A stretch of DNA of 34,323 nt. It comes from an uncultured Lachnospiraceae bacterium. GTDB taxonomy: Bacteria > Bacillota > Clostridia > Lachnospirales > Lachnospiraceae. Location of the stretch: contig CAOKQK010000035.1 of NCBI GenBank assembly GCA_948470905.1, positions 1 through 34,323 of the forward strand, read 5' to 3'. The notes below the pieces were generated by a model, which ran no database searches, had not been told where the DNA came from, and saw only the letters and a list, made by a program, of their open reading frames with translations. A program made the position numbers and the translations under genes. This document shows positions 25,214 to 31,995 of this stretch, one piece after another (positions within the stretch are counted from its first letter, which is position 1; every line of letters begins with the position of its first letter).

Positions 25214-26389
25214 ATGAGCGACAGAAAAACGCCGGAACAGCATATCCCTAAAATACCCGATATAGAAATCATCGATTTGGAGATGACCGACCTGGAAGAC
25301 GAGACAGTTGCCACACACACAAAGAAGGGCCGGTCTAACGACACCAGGGACAGCATGATGAACGCTTTCTCTGACCCTGATGCCCAGAAGCCCAATCCTG
25401 TCCTGAAGTTTCTCTCACACATCAACATCCACATCGTGTTAGCTGCTGTTTTTGTGACCGTTGTTGCAGTCATTGCGTACAAAGTTGTAAACTGGGGAGA
25501 ATTTATAGACCTTGACGAGATTTTCAAGGACGGAGCAGGCGAATACAGTGATACTTTTGACAGTATAATCCGCCTGGTCGACAAGAGCGGGATGCCGATC
25601 GAACCCATCAACGACGACGGCATAACCACAATTGTTGCTTTTGGCAACGCTCCCTTTGCCGATGACAGAAATTCAAAGGACAGCCTGGCCAATATGATCT
25701 CTGACATGGCCGGAGCCACGGTGTACAACTGTTCCATCAGCGGAAGCTATCTCGCCTCCCTGCCCTACGAAAGCGCCTACGAGACAGAAGCACCCCTCAA
25801 CGCCTTTAATTTTTACTGGATGTGCCATCTCGCCTGCGGCAGCCTGGTCGACAGCAAATATCAGACGGCCCTGGAAACTCTGGGCGACAGCGCTCCCCCG
25901 GAGGCGCAGGAGGTTTATAATACCCTCAAGTCCATTGACTATGATAATGTAGACGTTATCGCCATCATGTATGATGCCAGCGATTATCTGGCAGGGCACC
26001 CCATGTACAGCGACGATGATTTCACAGACATTACCCAGTTTACCGGAAATCTCGAGGCAGGCATCCAGCTCATCCAGGATACCTACCCCCATATCCGTAT
26101 CATCGTCCTCTCCCCCACATATGCCTACAGCGACAAGATAGACGAGGAGACAGGGAAATACATCAGCAGCGACATCATGCGCTATGGGCAGGATGTGCTT
26201 TCCACCTATGTGATCAAGCAATGCAGTTCCAGTATCCGCAACCGCGTCACCTTCGTGGATAACCTGTATGGCACAGTCACAGCGGAAAACGCAGATGCCT
26301 GCCTGACCGACTACCTGCATTTGAACAAAAACGGCAGGGAACTGGTTGCGAAACGCTTTGTCTATGCATTGAATTACTATAACAACTAA
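25214..26389 (+). CDS. Membrane-anchored SGNH/GDSL-hydrolase-like protein, nucleophile apparently missing
   Basis: The 391-residue protein has an acidic cytoplasmic tail (1-65), one membrane helix (about 70-92) and an extracellular domain. It has the SGNH layout: block I VAFGNAPFADD (143-151), block II NCSISGSYLAS, block III-like IMYDASDYLAGHP, and block V DYLHLNKNG with the D366/H369 pair. In block I the usual GDS is replaced by GNA, so the catalytic Ser is absent or shifted. It may be inactive, a binder, or use another residue. The ATG at 25214 follows CGGAG at 8 bp; the frame extends upstream to 25154 but without a ribosome binding site. It is the only plus-strand gene, divergent from the lysozyme, and both have acidic cytoplasmic tails. 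Confidence 0.75.
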   Translation: MSDRKTPEQHIPKIPDIEIIDLEMTDLEDETVATHTKKGRSNDTRDSMMNAFSDPDAQKPNPVLKFLSHINIHIVLAAVFVTVVAVIAYKVVNWGEFIDLDEIFKDGAGEYSDTFDSIIRLVDKSGMPIEPINDDGITTIVAFGNAPFADDRNSKDSLANMISDMAGATVYNCSISGSYLASLPYESAYETEAPLNAFNFYWMCHLACGSLVDSKYQTALETLGDSAPPEAQEVYNTLKSIDYDNVDVIAIMYDASDYLAGHPMYSDDDFTDITQFTGNLEAGIQLIQDTYPHIRIIVLSPTYAYSDKIDEETGKYISSDIMRYGQDVLSTYVIKQCSSSIRNRVTFVDNLYGTVTAENADACLTDYLHLNKNGRELVAKRFVYALNYYNN

Positions 26390-26416
26390 GGCTCTGTCCG
26401 AAAATCAAATACTCTC

Positions 26417-26442
26417 GCGGGAATACCGGTGTGAATTCCCGC
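26417..26442. repeat. 8-bp-arm inverted repeat downstream of the SGNH-like gene
   Basis: GCGGGAAT (26417-26424) and ATTCCCGC (26435-26442) are perfect inverted repeats with a 10-base loop. No U-tract follows, so a simple terminator is unlikely. The rest of 26390-26625 holds the strong hairpin at 26491-26534 and nothing else recognisable. Confidence 0.6.
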
Positions 26443-26490
26443 AGATACCGACCAGGGCGTCTCCCATTCCGGATCCTCCAAAAACATAAC

Positions 26491-26534
26491 AACAGGATGC
26501 CAGCTGCCAAAATACGGCTGCCGGCATCCTGTTT
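26491..26534. terminator. Bidirectional terminator between convergent genes
   Basis: AACAGGATGCC (26491-26501) pairs perfectly with GGCATCCTGTT (about 26523-26533), with further imperfect pairing inside (AGCTGCC / GGCTGCC). A T-run follows on the plus strand and an A-run precedes it. It separates the SGNH-like gene (+) from the fucokinase gene (-). Confidence 0.8.
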
Positions 26535-26625
26535 CCTTAACAATTTCCGATCAAATCAGCGCTCCTTTAAAGACCTGTAAGAAACACAGGCTGACTGATA
26601 AATACTGCTGACCGTCACGCCGCTC

Positions 26626-29600
26626 CTAAAACAGAATCTCACAGTCCCACACATCAATGCCGCTGTCCTGAAACACATCGTACAGCTGCCTGTGCAGTTC
26701 TTCCTTGGTAATCCCTTTTTTCAGGATCACTTGCAGGAAGCCCCCGCCTCCTGCACCCGCAATGAATCTGCCGCAGATCAGATTTTCACACACCTTGAAT
26801 ATCTGTTCGATACAGGTATTCGTCGCGCCGCTGTCCAGCTTCTTGGAACATTCCCAGTGCCGGTTCAACAGCTCCGCAAAAGCGTCAATGTTCCCTTCTT
26901 CCAGCTCAAACCGCATAAGGGCGGCAAGATGCTTCATCTCCTTCAGTGCTTCTACGGATTCCGGCCTTGCGCCGATATAATTGCCCACCACATCCCGCAG
27001 CAGGTTTCTCGCAAGCCTCCTCTGCCCCGTGTAGATCAGCGCGAACCTCTCCTGCAGCTCCTGCCTTGTCTTTGCACTGAGCTCCACATGGTCTATCGTC
27101 AGCTGCTGGCGGATGCCTGGTTTAGACCGGATAAACTTGATCCCTTCTGTGAGTCCTCCCACCTGGTCCTGCCAGCCGCCCCCTGTGGACATGATCTGTT
27201 CCATACAGAGCACTGTCTGCGCCAGCCTGTCATCACCTGTATCCAGCCCCAGGAACTCGTAAATCGCCTTTACGCATGCTGCAGACAAAATGCTGCTCGT
27301 CCCCAGCCCGCTCCCCTTCGGGATGCCAACCGCCTGTGTGGAAAGATAAATCCCTCCGCCAAGCCTCCGCAGTACATCCTCCAGCTGCTCCTCACCCTTC
27401 AGAGGGATAACTCCGCAGGCGATCAACGCCGCCTTATGCAGAGCAAAGGAGTCATATGGATTATGACAGTCACAGACCTCCCAGGTACTGTGCGCCTCTC
27501 CCCTGGCGCCCACATCCTGGCTCTCAAATTCCACCTTCAGCTCCTCCAGCCTTCTGACCGTCACCTGGATTGGTTTGATACCTCCCAGCGTGACAGCTGC
27601 ATTCAGCACCGCTCCGCCCTCCTCATTGCATTGAGGAGGCGTGTCCGTCCAGCCGCCGCCCCAGTTGACGCGCACTGGCAGGCTTACCGACACATGATCC
27701 TTACATATCCGGAAATTTCTGTTGTCCGGCAGGTTTTTCACCGCGTCATCATATATCGTCTTCTCGATTGTGCCAAAGCACTTTGCCTCCAGAATATCAT
27801 AGGTCATGCCGCACAAGGTCAGTTCCCTGGACTGCATGGCTCTGAACAGCGCATAGTAGATCCGCACCTTCAGCGGAACGGGAGCGGCATCCGCATCCAT
27901 GAGCAGCTCCCTGAACACATTTTCCGTAATTCCTTTTCTTCCGAAGATTCCCAGGGCATCTTTATAGAAAACGCCTTTGGAAAGCATTTCCACAAACCGG
28001 TTGGCAAGGATACGGCTCTCCAATTCTCTGCAAAATATATCATAAGCCCTGGTGTCCGCCTGGTTAAAGCTTTCATACAGGCTGGTCCTCTCCCCAGACC
28101 GCCATACAGAAACCTCCGCCGGAGACGCTTCTCCCGCCGCCATCCTGCCCACCAGCGCCGCCATCTCCTGAGCCTCCTCCCAGGAGCCGCACTTCGGGTA
28201 GAGCCTGGCAAACCACAGATAATCTTCCTCATCGTCCCAGAGCTCTTTTGCCAAAATACTATTCTGCGCCATGAACTGACGGAGGCTTGTCCCATGAAAA
28301 GCCGCCCCCTTCTCCATTCTTCCCTTGGGATTATCCTCCACATGATAACAGCGGATAACATAGCTGCCGTCCCTGAGCTTTAAGCCATGCCACACCGTAT
28401 CCCCGGGAACATTTGCATCCCGCAGATGGACACCCGAAACTACAGCGCCCTCCCCCACCACGGAAGAACCCAGGACATAGCTGCTCTCAATATAACTGCC
28501 CTTCCCGCAGACCGCCGAACGTCCCACATAACTGTTGTAGGCAGCATACTGAGCTGCCCTGCCGCCTGTGAAACCAGGCTCTCGCCCCGCCGTCTCTCCT
28601 CCGCCCGTGGATTTGAGTTCACGCCCTGCCGTCTCTCCTCCGCCTGTGAAACCAGGCTCTCGCCCCGCCGCCTTTCCGCCCGTGGATTTGAGTTCACGCC
28701 CTGCCGTCTCTCCTCCGCCTGCGGAACCAGGCTCTCGCCCCACAGTCTCCCCACCTGTGGAATTGGTCTGTTTCTTCCACCCAAGGAAGGCATACTCCTC
28801 CACTTCGGCGGTGACAAGGCTCCGCAGCTCCGCAGTTGTGCCAAAATGGATAAATTTCGCCGGGGAGAAGCTCATCAGCTTTATGGAATATTCATGCAAA
28901 GCCTCCCATAGCCTGGTCCTGCAGCTTAACAGTTCCTCATTGATCTCTCCCTCCGCAGCCTCCCTGTAATACTGCTCCAGCGTTGCCGCACCTGCCAGAG
29001 GATAGAGAAAGTCCCCGTAGAAGCTGATCCTGGCCCTCTCATTTACAAATTCCTCAAACTTCTCCGCGTCATTTTCACCGTCTGTGCTTATAAGGCCAAA
29101 AAGGGACATCAACAGGTCGCTGCCAAACAGCACCGCACCGGTATCCAGATCCACGCAACCCTTGTCATTGACGGCGCCTGCCTCCCTGAGCCGCTCCTCA
29201 CTCTGCTTATGTAGAAACTGCCCTACATAATTATGTCCGTCATTCAAATAGACCCCGTGGTCTTTTCCAATGTCCGCCTTCTCTTTGATGGAAATAGCCA
29301 TCGCCCCATGGGACACCGCATCAATCTGCAGAGGATTGAATAAAAGGAGCACATCGCCGGACAGCACAAGCATCCCCTCCTGTATTCTGGACGGGACGCC
29401 GGACATACCGATGATCAGCTCGTCAAAAAGTGTTGAATTCCTTCCGTCCGGAAGCTCCCTGGGCACAGGTGAAAAGAGCTTGCCCACAGCCGAGTACTGG
29501 GGAACCCGCTTGCTGTCCCCGCCGGAATGGATGACCAGGATCCGTTTTCCCTTAAAAGGATTCACTGGCTTGCTCCCAACAACCGCCTGACTCCCAGCTG

Positions 29601-29928
29601 CCGCCTGACCTCCGCCTGTGAGCCTCTCCTGCTCTGCAATATAGCGAAGCACATTAAAAGTCGCTCCGCCACTGCCCACGCGCTTGCCCTCCGGATCGGA
29701 CAGGACTGCATAATGACATTTCTCCGGAAGCAGATTATCCTCCCTGCGCCTGCGTATCTGTTCCCGGTAGGTCTGCGCCTGCTCCTCGTTGGAGGCTGTC
29801 AGAACACAATAGTCCCACCTGTAAAAATTCAATTTGTTAATGCTTCTCTCGTAATCCTCCCAGGCATCCAGATAAGACTGCTGCAAAAACAGATCATTCA
29901 TCTTTAATAATGAATTATTATATTCCAT
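26626..29928 (-). CDS. Bifunctional fucokinase / fucose-1-phosphate guanylyltransferase (Fkp-like)
   Basis: This 1100-residue fusion should convert L-fucose to fucose-1-phosphate and then GDP-fucose in the cytosol. The N-terminal pyrophosphorylase (about 30-390) has VGSGGATFNVL and the HSGGDSKRVPQYSAVGKLF loop, then a beta-helix-like part (YVGRSAVCGKGSYIESSYVL). The C-terminal GHMP kinase (about 740-1095) has PVRVNWGGGWTDTPP and the ATP loop PKGSGLGTSS (about 873). Bacteroides Fkp is about 950 residues; the excess is largely a 13-residue tandem array at about 385-456 and a small GQAAAGSQAV insert. The ATG at 29928 follows AGGAAGG. It is the last gene of the glycan cluster, so it probably supplies GDP-fucose for surface fucosylation. 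Another GDP-sugar (heptose-like) is less likely. Confidence 0.88.
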   Translation of the reverse strand: MEYNNSLLKMNDLFLQQSYLDAWEDYERSINKLNFYRWDYCVLTASNEEQAQTYREQIRRRREDNLLPEKCHYAVLSDPEGKRVGSGGATFNVLRYIAEQERLTGGGQAAAGSQAVVGSKPVNPFKGKRILVIHSGGDSKRVPQYSAVGKLFSPVPRELPDGRNSTLFDELIIGMSGVPSRIQEGMLVLSGDVLLLFNPLQIDAVSHGAMAISIKEKADIGKDHGVYLNDGHNYVGQFLHKQSEERLREAGAVNDKGCVDLDTGAVLFGSDLLMSLFGLISTDGENDAEKFEEFVNERARISFYGDFLYPLAGAATLEQYYREAAEGEINEELLSCRTRLWEALHEYSIKLMSFSPAKFIHFGTTAELRSLVTAEVEEYAFLGWKKQTNSTGGETVGREPGSAGGGETAGRELKSTGGKAAGREPGFTGGGETAGRELKSTGGGETAGREPGFTGGRAAQYAAYNSYVGRSAVCGKGSYIESSYVLGSSVVGEGAVVSGVHLRDANVPGDTVWHGLKLRDGSYVIRCYHVEDNPKGRMEKGAAFHGTSLRQFMAQNSILAKELWDDEEDYLWFARLYPKCGSWEEAQEMAALVGRMAAGEASPAEVSVWRSGERTSLYESFNQADTRAYDIFCRELESRILANRFVEMLSKGVFYKDALGIFGRKGITENVFRELLMDADAAPVPLKVRIYYALFRAMQSRELTLCGMTYDILEAKCFGTIEKTIYDDAVKNLPDNRNFRICKDHVSVSLPVRVNWGGGWTDTPPQCNEEGGAVLNAAVTLGGIKPIQVTVRRLEELKVEFESQDVGARGEAHSTWEVCDCHNPYDSFALHKAALIACGVIPLKGEEQLEDVLRRLGGGIYLSTQAVGIPKGSGLGTSSILSAACVKAIYEFLGLDTGDDRLAQTVLCMEQIMSTGGGWQDQVGGLTEGIKFIRSKPGIRQQLTIDHVELSAKTRQELQERFALIYTGQRRLARNLLRDVVGNYIGARPESVEALKEMKHLAALMRFELEEGNIDAFAELLNRHWECSKKLDSGATNTCIEQIFKVCENLICGRFIAGAGGGGFLQVILKKGITKEELHRQLYDVFQDSGIDVWDCEILF
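28562..28770. repeat. Minisatellite inside the fucokinase gene
   Basis: Five in-frame units of 12 to 13 codons, alternating GGETAGREPGFTG and GGETAGRELKSTG types, fill the linker between the pyrophosphorylase core and the beta-helix part. Alternate units are nearly identical at the DNA level, indicating recent duplication of about 75 to 78 bp blocks. Confidence 0.9.
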
Positions 29929-29947
29929 ACTTACACCTTCCTGTCCC

Positions 29948-30724
29948 TCACCATTCTGTAATCAGGGGATACTCCGTGCGGTAGACAGAATATCCATCCA
30001 TCTCGCAAAAAAGCTCCCACTTATAATCGGCAAAGTTTCCCTTCACCCTCCTGCTGGACTGCAGGATCACATAGTGGCATCTTTCTTCCAGCACCGCCCT
30101 GTTCAGAGCCTCCAGATCGATCTCCTCCGCCGTGATCAGCTCATAAATCTCACTCTCGAAGCCCCAGCGCTCCACTATGGTCTCACGCCCGTAGGGCATG
30201 CATACCAGGGGGGAATACTGGCGCACGAACTGCACGAACTCCGGCGGGAACGCCGCCATTACCTCCCGTCCCGGGACGATGATGGCATCACAGATGTGTA
30301 CCACGCTGTCCGGCATATGATACTTATTGTCAGCCCTGTAAAAAAACGGATTGCTGTAGACAAAGCTGCCTGAAAAGACAATCACTGCCGCCATGCCGAG
30401 AGCCAGGGCACCCGCCGCACGCCTTCCCTTACCTTCCTTCACCTTCCAGCAGACAGAGATACCGCTATAGGCGATCACCGGAGTGATCGGCAGCAGCCAC
30501 AAGAGCCTGTAATAAATCTCGTCGCCCAGAATCTCAAACAGCAGCTTTGCAAACAGGGGATTAAAATACAAAAGAAGCAGCGTCACCGGCATATATACAA
30601 AAAGTATACGGACGTATTTTCTCTTTTCATTTATAAACAGATAAATGACCGCAAGCAAAAACCATATTACGATCATGCCTGTCCCCATAAAATTCCGAAA
30701 CAGTTCAACCGCGTCTCTCCACAT
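29948..30724 (-). CDS. Polytopic membrane protein of the glycan cluster, unknown function
   Basis: The 258-residue protein has four hydrophobic segments in its first 140 residues (GTGMIVIWFLLAVIYLFI, then VYMPVTLLLLYFNPLF and others), followed by a soluble domain of about 120 residues ending DGYSVYRTEYPLI. That tail resembles the C-terminal domains that follow GT-C-like membrane proteins. The start is set at ATG 30724 (MWRDAVELFRNF), since CGGGAGGA lies 4 bp upstream. The longer frame to a GTG at 30817 has no ribosome binding site and begins near the palindrome at 30826-30859. It lies 19 bp before the fucokinase gene, so the two are probably co-transcribed. I cannot name the family; it may work with the DUF6077-like protein upstream. 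Confidence 0.75.
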   Translation of the reverse strand: MWRDAVELFRNFMGTGMIVIWFLLAVIYLFINEKRKYVRILFVYMPVTLLLLYFNPLFAKLLFEILGDEIYYRLLWLLPITPVIAYSGISVCWKVKEGKGRRAAGALALGMAAVIVFSGSFVYSNPFFYRADNKYHMPDSVVHICDAIIVPGREVMAAFPPEFVQFVRQYSPLVCMPYGRETIVERWGFESEIYELITAEEIDLEALNRAVLEERCHYVILQSSRRVKGNFADYKWELFCEMDGYSVYRTEYPLITEW

Positions 30725-30825
30725 AAATCCTCCCGAATCCAGCAGGTGAAGCTCATCCCTGCCCGCCGCTACAGGCACCCGTTGCTCCTGCAACTGATAT
30801 CCAATGCTAAAAAACACCGTATTTT

Positions 30826-30859
30826 CGTAACAGTTCAGCGACCTGTCTAAACTGTTACG
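30826..30859. repeat. 13-bp-arm palindrome between membrane genes
   Basis: CGTAACAGTTCAG (30826-30838) and CTAAACTGTTACG (30847-30859) pair over 13 bp with one wobble and an 8-base loop. A second small hairpin (CTCCCGC/GCGGGAG, about 30895-30918) lies right after the DUF6077-like stop codon. No clean U-tract follows either, so these could be repeat elements or RNA processing sites rather than terminators. Confidence 0.75.
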
Positions 30860-30918
30860 TATTTTCTACACATTCCGCCCATATGCATCAAAATTCCTCC
30901 CGCCATCGTCCGCGGGAG

Positions 30919-31983
30919 TCAATTCAGAAACAGATACAAAACCGCATAACCCACACACGGAAGGCAGCAGAGCCCCATGGGCACCAACTGCCGCCACCGC
31001 CTGTAGCTCACGGCGCCAAACAGCCCTGTAATGCCTGCAAGCATACAGAGAAGCACTCCTCCAAGGGTACTGCAGAGGCAGCTGGTAATATTTGCCGAAA
31101 GCAGCAGCAGGTAAAATACGCCCGGAAGCTTCTCCTGCCTCTCCAATCTTTTCAGCCATAAGAGCAGCAGGTAAAAAAGGAACGGGATCACAATACCGCT
31201 GAGCGCCGCTTTTCCCTGCCTGCTCCTGGCGATCAGAAAGCTCTCAGACGTATATATGGAATAATTTCCAAACAACACCAAAAGCTCCGTAAAGATCAGG
31301 TACAGAGGAAACTTTCCTCCCCATGCGGGAAGTAGCGTCCTGCCCAGCAGATAAAATACTCCATAGGCAAAGGCGATCAGCACCACCGGCAGCACCAGAT
31401 GCGCCACCGACACCGCCTCCATGCCGGACAGCTTCGCCAGACAGGCGATCCAAACTGGAAAGGGCGCCAGCCCGTGCCTGGCGTCCAGCTCCGTGCTGTA
31501 GCCGGTATAGGGCAGCTTCCTGTACATCAGCTCATCATTCGCAACCGTAGTGGAAATTGCCACATAATAGGCATCATCCCCATCCGTATAAGTCATCCGC
31601 ACCGCCTGCACCAGCTGGAATAAAAGCACTGCCGCAAACAAGGTCCAAAGCAGCGCCTCCGCCCTGCCCGGCTTTCTCCTGAACACCGGTATCACTGCTC
31701 CCGACGCCTTCTTTTTCCTCCAGCCTGCAATGCTCCGCGCCGCCCCCAGAGCCGCCAGCGCAAGGCTGCAGCCCAAAAACAGATACAACATAGGTACGAA
31801 ATTGCCACTCCAGAGCACAAAAGGGACGCAGATCAACTGAAAGCACGCCCACAGACAGAACTGGCCGCTGACCCACCGAAGGGGCAGCTGTCCCACACTT
31901 TTATCTACATCTGTAAATATGCCTCCCACAAGCAATGGTACAGCAAACAGAAGCAATGCCAAGATCAACAGTTGTAAAGCCAT
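30919..31983 (-). CDS. DUF6077-like polytopic membrane protein
   Basis: The 354-residue protein has about nine or ten membrane helices and a conserved-looking extracellular stretch MTYTDGDDAYYVAISTTVAN (about 129-148), followed by YTGYSTELDARHGLAPFPVW. This resembles DUF6077 proteins and the first loop of GT-C glycosyltransferases, where acidic residues sit outside the membrane. The family call is from memory and moderate. The ATG at 31983 follows AAAGGAGT at good spacing and lies 12 bp after the GT-C gene stop, so they form an operon. The protein ends in a helix (VGYAVLYLFLN), and the following 258-residue protein supplies further helices plus a soluble tail, so the pair may be one split enzyme. 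Confidence 0.65.
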   Translation of the reverse strand: MALQLLILALLLFAVPLLVGGIFTDVDKSVGQLPLRWVSGQFCLWACFQLICVPFVLWSGNFVPMLYLFLGCSLALAALGAARSIAGWRKKKASGAVIPVFRRKPGRAEALLWTLFAAVLLFQLVQAVRMTYTDGDDAYYVAISTTVANDELMYRKLPYTGYSTELDARHGLAPFPVWIACLAKLSGMEAVSVAHLVLPVVLIAFAYGVFYLLGRTLLPAWGGKFPLYLIFTELLVLFGNYSIYTSESFLIARSRQGKAALSGIVIPFLFYLLLLWLKRLERQEKLPGVFYLLLLSANITSCLCSTLGGVLLCMLAGITGLFGAVSYRRWRQLVPMGLCCLPCVGYAVLYLFLN

Positions 31984-31995
31984 ATGACTCCTTTC

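Noticed and set aside
26390-26416. GGCTCTGTCCGAAAATC as an insertion-sequence end
   Set aside because: It looks like the terminal sequence of some insertion sequences, but there is no matching inverted end or transposase fragment in the gap.
26692-28383. Long plus-strand open frame (563 codons) opposite the fucokinase
   Set aside because: It mirrors a gene with clear GHMP and pyrophosphorylase motifs; the antisense product has no recognisable domains.
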